A DNA stretch of 64,000 bases from NCBI RefSeq assembly GCF_900111775.1, contig NZ_FOJJ01000037.1, positions 186,001-250,000 of the forward strand, written 5' to 3'. The notes beneath the pieces are model-generated. The model searched no databases, was not told where the DNA came from, and was given only the letters and a program-made list of their open reading frames with translations. This DNA is from Desulfuromonas acetexigens (lineage in GTDB: Bacteria; Desulfobacterota; Desulfuromonadia; Desulfuromonadales; Trichloromonadaceae). The position numbers were made by a program, and so were the translations under genes. Below are positions 51,928 through 60,716 of this stretch, piece after piece (within the stretch, counting starts at the first letter, position 1; each line of letters starts with the position of its first letter).

Positions 51928-52890
51928 CTAGAAACCGGGCTTATGAGGGGTGGTCATTTCCCGCAGGTGAGATTTCAGATACTGAGCATCTCGATTTTGC
52001 GGATTAATGCGAAGTGCGCTTTCTAATTCCTTACCGGCGGCATCCAGCAGATCCATCTGCATATAACATTCAGCCAACCTGACGTAGGTATCGGCGTCCT
52101 TCGGGTTCAGCTTGAGAACTTCACTGTAGGCAACCGTAGCTGCCGAGAAATCCCCTATTTTCCTAAAAGCCTCACCGAGCATGAAATAGCCTGGTGAGAA
52201 TTTTTCTTTCGAGGCAACAGAACTTTCGAATTCAGAGATCGCTTCTTCGATTTTTCCTTCCTTGAACAGAGCCATTCCCAGTTCGAAGCTTGCTGCTGTG
52301 TAAGAAGGACTGATCTCTAGGACTTTCTTGAATCTTTTTATCGCCCCAGGGTTATCTCCGCGCTGGGAAAGGACCATACCCAAGATATAAAGTGCGCGGG
52401 TATATACGGGGTTAATCTTAATTGAAGCTTCCAACGCTTCCTGGGCTTTTTCGAGATCTGACACGCGCAAATACGATAGACCCAGACGGTAATGTGTTTC
52501 AGCGCTTTTGGGATTAATCTCAAGCGCCCGCTTATAACTATCGATGCTGGCGGCGAGATTTCCCAGCCCATAAAGGGCCATTCCTAATTTGAAATATACA
52601 CGGAATGGCTCTTTATCATTTTTTAGAGCTCGCTTGAATGAATCTACCGCCTTGTCCAGTTCGCCTCGATCATAATGAGCCATACCTTTATAGTAGTGAG
52701 CTCTGGCGAATTCAGGATCTTCTTTTATAACATCGTCCCAGAGGAGCAGAGCCTGATCCAACATTCCCCGATGATAGTGTTCCAACGCCCGCTGGTGAAG
52801 GAACCCAACATCCTTGATCAAGCTGACACCACACTGGTCACAGAAACGTGCTCTTTCAGAAACCAGTGTTTGGCACTTGGGGCATTCCAT
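51928..52890 (-). CDS. Zinc-ribbon TPR protein inserted in the nuo operon
   Basis: 320 residues. The N-terminus has a zinc ribbon (MECPKCQTLVSERARFCDQCG), followed by about eight TPR units (about 30-310) with the usual spacing (ALEINPKSAETHYRLGLSYLRVSDLEKAQEAL and similar). No signal peptide or TM. It sits between nuoG and nuoH in the same strand, with 20 and 55 bases to each side, so it is made with complex I. It is not a known complex I subunit; a role in assembly or regulation is inferred. Confidence 0.85.
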   Translation of the reverse strand: MECPKCQTLVSERARFCDQCGVSLIKDVGFLHQRALEHYHRGMLDQALLLWDDVIKEDPEFARAHYYKGMAHYDRGELDKAVDSFKRALKNDKEPFRVYFKLGMALYGLGNLAASIDSYKRALEINPKSAETHYRLGLSYLRVSDLEKAQEALEASIKINPVYTRALYILGMVLSQRGDNPGAIKRFKKVLEISPSYTAASFELGMALFKEGKIEEAISEFESSVASKEKFSPGYFMLGEAFRKIGDFSAATVAYSEVLKLNPKDADTYVRLAECYMQMDLLDAAGKELESALRINPQNRDAQYLKSHLREMTTPHKPGF

Positions 52891-52909
52891 GGATGCTCCT
52901 GGGCAATGA

Positions 52910-55390
52910 CTACTTGCTTAGCTCCACGGGGATAACCGACTCACCGCGATAGATGCGGTTGAGTCCGGCACCGACGAAGTGGTAAGGGACGAAAACCAAA
53001 CCCTTGGGCAGGCGGTTCGCTACCTTGGCTTTCAGTTTCATCTCGCCGTTAGCCGCCTTCACCACAACCATGTCGCCCTCGACAACCTTGAGCGCTTTAG
53101 CATCTTCGCGACCGAGTTCAACATAAGGCTCGGGAACGACGGCTAGGGGGCCGGAAGCATGGGTCGACAGGGTGCCGCTGTGATACAAAGCACTGCCCGT
53201 TACCATGCGGTATTTGCCCTTGACAACCTTGGCTCCTTCGACCGCGACCACATTCTTCTTGGTAATCGCCAGATTTTCTCCACCCCATACCGCACCCTGG
53301 GGACCGATGGCATTGAAGTCAATGCCCTGGTAGCCCGGGACGCTCGCAGTTACTGCGGCAAAGATGGCAGCCGGTCCCGTATAGGAGACTTGTGCCCCGA
53401 GTTTGGCCAGCAGTTTTTCAAGAATAACGAGGTCGGACTTGGCCTCGCCGGGGCTTGCGATTCCGGGGTGCAGTCGTTGGATGCGGCGTTCGGCGTTAGT
53501 GAACGTTCCTTCTTTTTCCGCAAAGCTGACCGCCGGAAAGACAACATCAGCCTTGGCTGCCGTCGGCGAAAGAAAGAGATCCTGGACCACAACAAACGAG
53601 GCTTTATCAAGAGCCGACTCGATCTTAGTCCGATCGGGATAGGACGAAATCGGATCTTCACCGAGAATATAGAGGGCGGAAAGTTTATCGTCCGCGGCGG
53701 CCTCAAGCATCGCCTGAGCGCCCATCGCCCCCTTGGCAGGCAAAATACCGAGATCGATGGCACCTTGACTGTTGGCTTTTTCGCCACAAAGGAACAAGCC
53801 CGAGCCTTCGCGCCCGGCATTGCCGATAAGAATCGCCAGGTTGGCCGCCGCCACTGCAAGTTCTTTGCTTTGGGCCGTGTAGGGCAGGCCATAGGCGAGC
53901 AGAATTGCGGACTTTTTAGCAGAAGCCAAGGCACGAGCTGCCTCACGGATAGCGTCGGCGGAGGCACCTGTCTCGCTGGCCACCTTGTCCGGGGCGTACT
54001 TGCTCAGGGCTTTCTTCAACTCATCCAGCCCGGAAACACCGTCGGTTACCGCCAGTTTCTCTTCGATAAGGACGGAAGCGATGGCGTTCAGCACATTAAC
54101 TTCCATTCCGGGTTCGGCCAGCAGGGTCTTGGATTCGGGAAGTTTGGAAAGCTTGCCGGTTTTATCGGCAACCACGAAAAGCTTGGCATGGTTGGCGCGA
54201 ATGGCCTGATTGACGACCATCCCAACGACCGGATGGGTTTCATAAAAATCGTTACGAATGGCCAGGATCGCTTCACATTCTTCGATCTGCGGGAAGGTCC
54301 CGGTCGAAGCGGAAACACCGAGGGTTTCGACCAATCCTTCAGTAAGACCTTTGTAGCATTCCCCACCGGAATGATCCAGATTGCCTGTGCCCAGGGTCTT
54401 GGCCAGGTTTTTCAGCAAGAAAAGCTCTTCGTTGGTAAGACGGCCACCGGTCAGGATGCCGACACCTTTTTCCTGCTGGGCTTTTTTCAGTCCCTCGGCG
54501 GCGACGGCCAAAGCTTCATCCCATTCAACCTCAACCAGTTCGCCATTTTTGCGGACCAAAGGCTTTTTGAGGCGGTCTTCACTGTTGACATAGGAGTAGC
54601 CAAAACGACCACGGATGCAGAGGTTGCCATCATTGACGCCGGTTTTATCATTGAAGCGGATCGTCTCGACCTTATTTTTCAATACCCCGAGGGTAACCGT
54701 GCATCCATTCCCGCAGTAGCCACAAACCGTGTCAACTTCCTTGAGCTGCCAAGGGCGGGCCTTGAATTTGAAGGGACGGGGCAAGATGGCACCGACCGGA
54801 CACATGGAAACGCACTGTCCACAGAATTCGCAGTTCAGACCCCGGTCGTAGGCCGTGGCGATCTTGGTTTCAAAGCCGCGGTTGATAAAGGTATACGAAC
54901 CATACCCAACAACCTCGTCGCACACCCGCACGCATTTGCCGCACAGAACGCAGCGGTTCATGTTGCGCTCAATCAGGGGATTGACTTCGTCCTTGGGCAG
55001 ATCGAACTTCTCACCCTCGAAGCGATTGGCGTTGACTTCGTACTCGTATGCCAGATCCTGCAGATCGCACTCACCACCCTTATCGCATACCGGGCAATCA
55101 AGGACATGATTGACCAGCAGAAATTCAAGGACCGTTCGACGCACCTTGCGGATTTCGTCGGACATGGTGGTAACGACCATGCCTTCGGTAACCGGCGTGG
55201 TGCAGGAGGGAATGAGGCGACCCTTCATCTGCTCAACTTCAACTAGGCAAATGCGGCAGGCGCCATAAGGAAAGAGTTTTTTGGCGTAGCAAAGTACCGG
55301 AATCTTGATGCCGGCCTGTTCAGCGGCCTGATAAATCGTAGCCTTCTTGCTAACCGTAATCTGTTTGCCGTCAATCGTAAGATTTACCAT
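52910..55390 (-). CDS. nuoG: NADH-quinone oxidoreductase subunit G
   Basis: 826 residues. N-terminal 2Fe-2S (Cys34/45/48/63), His/Cys cluster (His95, Cys99/102/108), two further 4Fe-4S (Cys147/150/153/157 and CEFCGQCVSMCP), then the molybdopterin-like domain starting with CGYCGNGC and extending to the C-terminus. The extra CGYCGNGC cluster resembles the N7 site or formate-dehydrogenase-like forms. It relays electrons from NuoF/E. Long but within the range of bacterial NuoG. Confidence 0.95.
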   Translation of the reverse strand: MVNLTIDGKQITVSKKATIYQAAEQAGIKIPVLCYAKKLFPYGACRICLVEVEQMKGRLIPSCTTPVTEGMVVTTMSDEIRKVRRTVLEFLLVNHVLDCPVCDKGGECDLQDLAYEYEVNANRFEGEKFDLPKDEVNPLIERNMNRCVLCGKCVRVCDEVVGYGSYTFINRGFETKIATAYDRGLNCEFCGQCVSMCPVGAILPRPFKFKARPWQLKEVDTVCGYCGNGCTVTLGVLKNKVETIRFNDKTGVNDGNLCIRGRFGYSYVNSEDRLKKPLVRKNGELVEVEWDEALAVAAEGLKKAQQEKGVGILTGGRLTNEELFLLKNLAKTLGTGNLDHSGGECYKGLTEGLVETLGVSASTGTFPQIEECEAILAIRNDFYETHPVVGMVVNQAIRANHAKLFVVADKTGKLSKLPESKTLLAEPGMEVNVLNAIASVLIEEKLAVTDGVSGLDELKKALSKYAPDKVASETGASADAIREAARALASAKKSAILLAYGLPYTAQSKELAVAAANLAILIGNAGREGSGLFLCGEKANSQGAIDLGILPAKGAMGAQAMLEAAADDKLSALYILGEDPISSYPDRTKIESALDKASFVVVQDLFLSPTAAKADVVFPAVSFAEKEGTFTNAERRIQRLHPGIASPGEAKSDLVILEKLLAKLGAQVSYTGPAAIFAAVTASVPGYQGIDFNAIGPQGAVWGGENLAITKKNVVAVEGAKVVKGKYRMVTGSALYHSGTLSTHASGPLAVVPEPYVELGREDAKALKVVEGDMVVVKAANGEMKLKAKVANRLPKGLVFVPYHFVGAGLNRIYRGESVIPVELSK

Positions 55391-55427
55391 CTTAACCTCG
55401 TATCAATCAAATCAGTTAGGGAGTCGG

Positions 55428-57209
55428 CTATTCGATTGCCATGAACCGGCAGGCATCGTAACAGGAAGTACACTTGGTACATTTATCAAGATCAATCCTG
55501 GCCACTTGTCCCTTTTCCCACTCAATGGCATCAACCGGGCAAACCTTAGGACAGGCCCCACACTTTTTGCACTTGTCCTCGATCACCCGGAAATGCAGCA
55601 ATGACTTGCAGCTATGGGATGGGCACTCCTTCTCCTTGATATGAGCCTCATACTCATCACGGAAATAGCGGATGGTGGAGAGTACCGGGTTCGGCGCAGT
55701 CTGACCGAGACCACAGAGTGAGCTCTTTTTGATATCGATTGCCATATCTTGGAGCATTTCGATATCGCCTTCCTGCCCCTTGCCTTCGGTAATGCGCTCA
55801 AGAATTTCCAGCATGATCTTGAGACCAATCCGACAGGGGATGCACTTTCCGCAGGATTCAACACGGGTAAAGTTGAGGAAGAAGCGGGCGATGTCGACCA
55901 TGCAGGTGGTTTCGTCCATGACGACCAGACCACCGGAGCCCATCATCGCACCGGCCTTGATCAGCGAGTCGTAATCGACCTCGGCATTGAGAGCCGCCTC
56001 GGGGAGACAGCCGCCCGAGGGGCCGCCAGCCTGAACCGCTTTGAACTTGCGATTATTCAGGAGACCACCGCAGACGTCGTAAATAACTTCCTTCATGGTG
56101 GTACCAGCAGGAACCTCGACCAAACCGGTGTGCTTGACTTTGCCGGTTAGAGCGAAAATCTTGGTTCCCTTGGTGCCTTCGGTACCGATAGCGGCATACC
56201 ACTCGGGGCCGTTATAGAAAATGTAGGAAACGTTGGCGAAAGTTTCGACGTTGTTGATATTTGTCGGATAACCCCAGAGGCCACGGACAGCAGGGAAAGG
56301 AGGACGGGGACGGCTCATGCCCCGCTGTCCCTCGATGGAAGCCATCAGGGCCGTTTCCTCGCCACAGACGAAAGCACCGGCGCCGGCCTTGATCCGCATG
56401 TCTAACTGGAAGCCGAGACCCATGCAGTCCTTGCCGAGAATCCCTTTTTCGTAACAGGTATCGATCGCCTTCTGCAGACGCTTGATGGCCAAGGGATATT
56501 CGGCGCGGCAGTACACATAGGCGAACTTGCAGCCAATAGCGTAAGCACCGATCATCATCCCTTCGATGAGACCGTAAGGGTCACCTTCAAGTACCGAGCG
56601 GTCCATAAAAGCACCGGGGTCCCCTTCGTCCGCATTACAAATCAGGTATTTGGTATCCCCAGGAGTAGCAGCGCAAAAGCCCCACTTCACCCCGGTAGGG
56701 AAGCCGCCGCCCCCACGTCCCCGCAGACCGGAACGCTTGACCGCATCAATAACCTCGGCGGGTTTCATCTTCACCGCCTTTTTGATGCCAGTAAAGCCTT
56801 CATGTTCTAAAAAAGCATCCAGGCTTTCGGCATCAATGGTTCCGCATCGGGAAAAAACGATACGCTTCTGTTTTTCAAGAAATTTGGTGTAATAAGGTCC
56901 GGCGACCTTCTTCTCTATAGGCTGATTGCCGATAACATGCTGCTCGACGATTTGCGGCACCAACTCTGGAGTGCAAAAATCGTAGGTCACCGCAGCCTGA
57001 CCAGGAATGACCACATCGACCAATACGTCGTTGGCACACAATCCGCGGCAGCCTGTGCCGACCACATCGCAACGCTTACCGACCTTGGCTTCAACTCCCT
57101 GCTTGGCAAACTCCGCTTCAAAGGCGTCGGCTACCGCCTGCGCGCCGGAGGCAAACCCCCCCGTTCCCGTACAGATTAGAATTTTTATCGCTTCTGCTTT
57201 CGCGGCCAT
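55428..57209 (-). CDS. nuoF: NADH-quinone oxidoreductase subunit F with N- and C-terminal extensions
   Basis: 593 residues versus ~445 in E. coli. An N-terminal thioredoxin-like 2Fe-2S domain (about 1-100) precedes the NADH/FMN core (GLRGRGGGGFPTGVKW, ICNADEGDPGAFMDR, GAGAFVCGEETALMASIEG) and the N3 cluster (SCGKCIPCRIG). A C-terminal 2[4Fe-4S] ferredoxin domain (about 545-590: CKKCGACPKVCP and CTKCTSCYDACR) is added. The design resembles NADP-reducing hydrogenase HndC. Extra clusters could allow ferredoxin as an additional donor; this is inference. Confidence 0.95.
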   Translation of the reverse strand: MAAKAEAIKILICTGTGGFASGAQAVADAFEAEFAKQGVEAKVGKRCDVVGTGCRGLCANDVLVDVVIPGQAAVTYDFCTPELVPQIVEQHVIGNQPIEKKVAGPYYTKFLEKQKRIVFSRCGTIDAESLDAFLEHEGFTGIKKAVKMKPAEVIDAVKRSGLRGRGGGGFPTGVKWGFCAATPGDTKYLICNADEGDPGAFMDRSVLEGDPYGLIEGMMIGAYAIGCKFAYVYCRAEYPLAIKRLQKAIDTCYEKGILGKDCMGLGFQLDMRIKAGAGAFVCGEETALMASIEGQRGMSRPRPPFPAVRGLWGYPTNINNVETFANVSYIFYNGPEWYAAIGTEGTKGTKIFALTGKVKHTGLVEVPAGTTMKEVIYDVCGGLLNNRKFKAVQAGGPSGGCLPEAALNAEVDYDSLIKAGAMMGSGGLVVMDETTCMVDIARFFLNFTRVESCGKCIPCRIGLKIMLEILERITEGKGQEGDIEMLQDMAIDIKKSSLCGLGQTAPNPVLSTIRYFRDEYEAHIKEKECPSHSCKSLLHFRVIEDKCKKCGACPKVCPVDAIEWEKGQVARIDLDKCTKCTSCYDACRFMAIE

Positions 57210-57254
57210 ATCTGATCCATCCCCGCTCGGTGAATAGTTTTAGTCCAGGGGCGC

Positions 57255-57752
57255 CTAGTCCATCGCCTTATACTTGGCGATGACCTCATCCATCTTCTGC
57301 ACCGTCATGCTGCCATAAGTCGCATCGTTGACCATGATGACCGGCGCCATACCACAGGCGCCGATACAGGCGACATATTCGGCAGTAAACTTGAGGTCCT
57401 CGGTAGTCTCGGCATGGCCGATTTTCAAGCGATCCTTGAGGGTATCGGCGATCCTGCCGGCGCCCTTGACGTGACAGGCCGTTCCCATACAGACGCGGAC
57501 AATATATTTTCCCCGCGGCTCAAGGTGGAACTGAGCGTAAAAGGTGAGCACCCCGTAGATCTGGCTCGGGTAGACATTGAGCCTTTCGGCGATAAGATGA
57601 ACCGTCGGCTCGGGAATATAGCCGTAAACATCCTGTACGGCCTGGAGCACCGGCATCAGTGCTCCCTTCATATCGATATATTTATCGATGACCTCATTGG
57701 CGCCGGTCAGATCGACTTCTTCTTCTTTGACCTTCTCCGCGACTTCGCTCAT
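57255..57752 (-). CDS. nuoE: NADH-quinone oxidoreductase subunit E
   Basis: 165 residues, thioredoxin-like 2Fe-2S protein with Cys88/93 (VCMGTACH) and Cys129/133 (CIGACG). It forms the NADH module with NuoF and NuoG. ATG 57752 (MSEVAEK) is chosen; the frame is open upstream into nuoD without any support. Confidence 0.94.
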   Translation of the reverse strand: MSEVAEKVKEEEVDLTGANEVIDKYIDMKGALMPVLQAVQDVYGYIPEPTVHLIAERLNVYPSQIYGVLTFYAQFHLEPRGKYIVRVCMGTACHVKGAGRIADTLKDRLKIGHAETTEDLKFTAEYVACIGACGMAPVIMVNDATYGSMTVQKMDEVIAKYKAMD

Positions 57753-57780
57753 GGAAATAGCCCTTTCGTTTCTCGATCCG

Positions 57781-58959
57781 TTATCTGTCGATTTCCCCAA
57801 GGACGATATCCAGGGTACCGATAACCGCAACAACGTCGGCAATGAGTCGCCCTACGACCATCTGCGGAAGAGCTTGCAAATTGACGAAGGAAGCCGGCCG
57901 GATTTTCATGCGATAGGGGCTAGGAGAACCGTCGGAAACAAGATAGAAACCGACTTCACCCTTGGGATTTTCCACCCCCTGGTAAATCTCGCCAACCTCC
58001 GGCTTCGGGCCTTCAGTGATGATCTTGAAGTGATGGATCAGGCCCTCAATGGTGTTGACGACATTTTTTTTCGGCGGGAGACAGATCTTCGGGCAATCAG
58101 CCAGGATGGGGCCCGGCTTGAGCTTGTCCAGACACTGGCGAATGATCTTGCAGGCCTCGCGCATCTCAAGGAGACGGACCTTATAACGCGCCCAAGTATC
58201 GCAGCCGTCGTCGACATGAACTTTGAAATCATAGTCTTCGTACCCGCTATAGGGATTGTCGCGACGCAGATCCCAGTCCACCCCGGAACTACGGAGGGCA
58301 GGTCCGGTCAAGCCGATGTCGATAGCATCTTCACCGGTAATGCTGCCAACACCCATGACACGCTTCTGCCAGATCTTGTTTCCGGTCAGCAGGCCTTCAT
58401 AGGTATCGATATGTCCGGGCATCATGTCGATAAAATCACGCATATCCTTCTCAAAGCCGTCCGGAAGATCGGCGGAAAGGCCACCGACCCGGAAATAGTT
58501 GGAAGTCATGCGGGCGCCGGAAATTTTCTCGTACATATTCATGATGTGCTCACGCTCGCGGAAAGCGTAGATGAACACGGTCATGGCACCGATATCGAGA
58601 GCGTGACAGGCGATCCACACCAAATGGCTCTTGAGACGGGTCAATTCCGCCAACATGACCCGGACAACCTTGGCCCGCTCGGGAATCTGATCAGTGATGC
58701 CGAAAAGCTTCTCAACCGCCAGCACATAACCCAAGTTGTTATGCATGGGAGCCAGATAGTCCAAGCGGTCGGTCAAGGGAATGATCTGATGGTAGGTGCG
58801 GTGCTCGGAAAGCTTCTCCGTCCCACGGTGAAGAAAACCGATATGGGGAGTGGCCTTGATGACGATCTCGCCGTCCAGTTCAAGGACTAGCTGGAGCACC
58901 CCGTGGGTCGAAGGATGCTGGGGCCCCATATTCACGGTCATTGTTTCGGTAAGTGACAT
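57781..58959 (-). CDS. nuoD: NADH-quinone oxidoreductase subunit D
   Basis: 392 residues, not fused to NuoC. Starts with MTVNMGPQHPSTHGVLQLVLELDGE; HRGTEKLSEHRTYHQIIPLTDRLDYLAPMHNNLGYVLAVEKL and the end GVENPKGEVGFYLVSDGSPSPYRMKIRPASFVNLQALPQM complete the family pattern. It shapes the quinone pocket with NuoB. Confidence 0.95.
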   Translation of the reverse strand: MSLTETMTVNMGPQHPSTHGVLQLVLELDGEIVIKATPHIGFLHRGTEKLSEHRTYHQIIPLTDRLDYLAPMHNNLGYVLAVEKLFGITDQIPERAKVVRVMLAELTRLKSHLVWIACHALDIGAMTVFIYAFREREHIMNMYEKISGARMTSNYFRVGGLSADLPDGFEKDMRDFIDMMPGHIDTYEGLLTGNKIWQKRVMGVGSITGEDAIDIGLTGPALRSSGVDWDLRRDNPYSGYEDYDFKVHVDDGCDTWARYKVRLLEMREACKIIRQCLDKLKPGPILADCPKICLPPKKNVVNTIEGLIHHFKIITEGPKPEVGEIYQGVENPKGEVGFYLVSDGSPSPYRMKIRPASFVNLQALPQMVVGRLIADVVAVIGTLDIVLGEIDR

Positions 58960-59002
58960 AACCTAGCCTCTTCTATGGAAAAGTGATCTTCGGATTCCTG
59001 GC

Positions 59003-59485
59003 CTACTTATGACGTCCCTGATACGGCTCACGCCCCGGACCCTGCAGCGGGTAATCCTTGCGCAACGGGTGCCCTTCCCAATCAGCCGGCATAAGGATGC
59101 GGCGGAGATCGGGATGATTATTGAAGGAAATCCCCATCAGGTCCCAGCACTCACGCTCATGCCAGTTGGCGGTGCCCCAGACTACGGAAACCGTATCAAC
59201 CCGGGCGTCGGACTCTTCAACGGGGACTTTCAGACGCAGGCGGTCCTTGGTGGCGATGTTGTAAATGTTATAAACCACCATGAATCGGGGGGATTGGCCC
59301 AGGTAATCGACACCACAAAGGTCACAAAGGAAGTTGTAACCGAGATCCTTCTTCATGAAGGTGCAGATATCGACAATATTTTCTTTCTTGACGGTTATCG
59401 TCGTCTCACCCCGAAACTCAACGACATCCAGAACGGAATCAGGAAATTTTCCCTTCAGCTTTGCCACAGCAGCATGTTCGCTCAT
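59003..59485 (-). CDS. nuoC: NADH-quinone oxidoreductase subunit C
   Basis: 160 residues: FRGETTITVKKENIVDICTFMKKDLGYNFLCDLCGVDYLG and ERECWDLMGISFNNHPDLRRILMPADWEGHPLRKDYPL, both hallmarks. Separate from nuoD, which begins 43 bases downstream, as is usual in deltaproteobacteria. Confidence 0.95.
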   Translation of the reverse strand: MSEHAAVAKLKGKFPDSVLDVVEFRGETTITVKKENIVDICTFMKKDLGYNFLCDLCGVDYLGQSPRFMVVYNIYNIATKDRLRLKVPVEESDARVDTVSVVWGTANWHERECWDLMGISFNNHPDLRRILMPADWEGHPLRKDYPLQGPGREPYQGRHK

Positions 59486-59533
59486 TGCTTATATCCCTAT
59501 CTTTGCAATCAGATTCGAAAGAATGATTTCCGA

Positions 59534-60043
59534 TCAGGCCTGGCAGATCCGCTCACCAACGCCGATGGCCGCCCCGAAAGAGTTGCGCTCTTTCATGATC
59601 TTCTCCTGAAGCTTCAAAATGCCATAAAGAAGACCTTCCGGACGGGGCGGACACCCGGGGATATAAACATCGACCGGAATAATTTCATCAACCCCCTGTA
59701 CAACACTGTAGGTATCAAATACTCCACCCGAACAGGCGCAGGCACCCATGGCAATGATATACTTCGGCTCAGGCATCTGCTCGTAAAGGATTTTGATGAC
59801 CGGCGCCATTTTTTTAGTCACCGTCCCAGCAATGACGATACAGTCAGACTGGCGGGGGGAAGCGCGAAAGATAACCCCGAAACGGTCGAGGTCGAAACGC
59901 GCCGCACCTGTCGCCATCATCTCGATAGCGCAGCAGGCCAGACCAAAGGTCAGGGGCCACAACGATCTGGACCGGGACCAATTGACGAGTTTGTCAAGAC
60001 TGGTGGTGACGACATTGTTTCCCAGCGTTTTATCTACTCCCAT
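59534..60043 (-). CDS. nuoB: NADH-quinone oxidoreductase subunit B
   Basis: 169 residues, holding the N2 4Fe-4S cluster: Cys37/38 (LACCAIEMM), Cys102 and Cys131 (PGCPPRPE). ATG 60043 has GGAG upstream and gives [10 protein letters not shown]; the frame is open further into nuoA. It overlaps nuoA by 10 bases. Confidence 0.95.
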   Translation of the reverse strand: MGVDKTLGNNVVTTSLDKLVNWSRSRSLWPLTFGLACCAIEMMATGAARFDLDRFGVIFRASPRQSDCIVIAGTVTKKMAPVIKILYEQMPEPKYIIAMGACACSGGVFDTYSVVQGVDEIIPVDVYIPGCPPRPEGLLYGILKLQEKIMKERNSFGAAIGVGERICQA

Positions 60044-60390
60044 TCCAGTGCTCCTTTTTTCCAGACGTAAATGTAGCCAACGAGAAGGATAGCGATAAAG
60101 ACGCCCATCTCGATGAATCCAAACCACCCGAGCTGCTTAAAAACAACCGCCCACGGATAGAGAAACACCGCCTCGATATCGAACAAGATAAAGAGCATGG
60201 CGATAATGTAGAATTTCACCGGAAAACGTTGCCGCGCCGTCCCCACCAAGGGCATGCCACACTCATAAGGAGCGAGCTTGATTGCGCTCGGCTTCTTTTG
60301 CCCCACGAGAAACGAGAAGACCGTGGACCCCAAAGCAAGGGCAATCGCACAGAGGATGAGGACGAGTATCGGTAGATAAACCTCAAGCAT
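60034..60390 (-). CDS. nuoA: NADH-quinone oxidoreductase subunit A
   Basis: 118 residues, three TMs, with the conserved loop [43 protein letters not shown]. First gene of the 14-subunit operon, preceded by AGGAGG and a likely sigma-70 promoter about 70 bases upstream. Confidence 0.96.
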   Translation of the reverse strand: MLEVYLPILVLILCAIALALGSTVFSFLVGQKKPSAIKLAPYECGMPLVGTARQRFPVKFYIIAMLFILFDIEAVFLYPWAVVFKQLGWFGFIEMGVFIAILLVGYIYVWKKGALEWE

Positions 60391-60716
60391 GAATAAGCTC
60401 CTCCTAGTTGATGGACTGTGACTTGATACGCTACTGTTTACGCTGCTTCGCGGATTGCAAGTTAAGACAAATTAAATTCTTTGTCAAGGAAAAAATACAG
60501 TATACAGTATGCACTCCAGCGACCCGGAAAGTCGCTTAAAAAGGGGGTTTAAGGCCCATTTTAGACCCCATTGTTCTCATCGTTTCGGGGGCGTTTGGAC
60601 ACAACCGGTGCCCTCCCCTGGATGCCTGTATACAACATGTTGGGACCCCCCAGCGGGCAACGGAAAGCCGGGCTCACATGTCTTTCCCCGCCGGTTTCAA
60701 CCCTGGCGACAACCGC
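60391..60716. other. Upstream region of nuoA and tail of the DUF4105 gene
   Basis: 326 bases. Near nuoA: the promoter listed separately and a tandem 7-mer ATACAGT x2 (60495-60508) just upstream of it. The rest shows only a weak inverted repeat (GGGTTTAA...TTTTAGACCC near 60545-60568) and no gene. Confidence 0.6.
60459..60487 (-). promoter_or_regulatory. Probable nuo operon promoter
   Basis: On the minus strand TTGACA (60487-60482), then a 16-17-base AT-rich spacer and TTAACT/TAACTT as the weak -10. The tandem ATACTGT pair lies directly upstream and may be an operator. Confidence 0.55.

Noticed and set aside
53159-55246. 695-codon antisense frame opposite nuoG
   Set aside because: Low-information shadow; nuoG has all cluster motifs.
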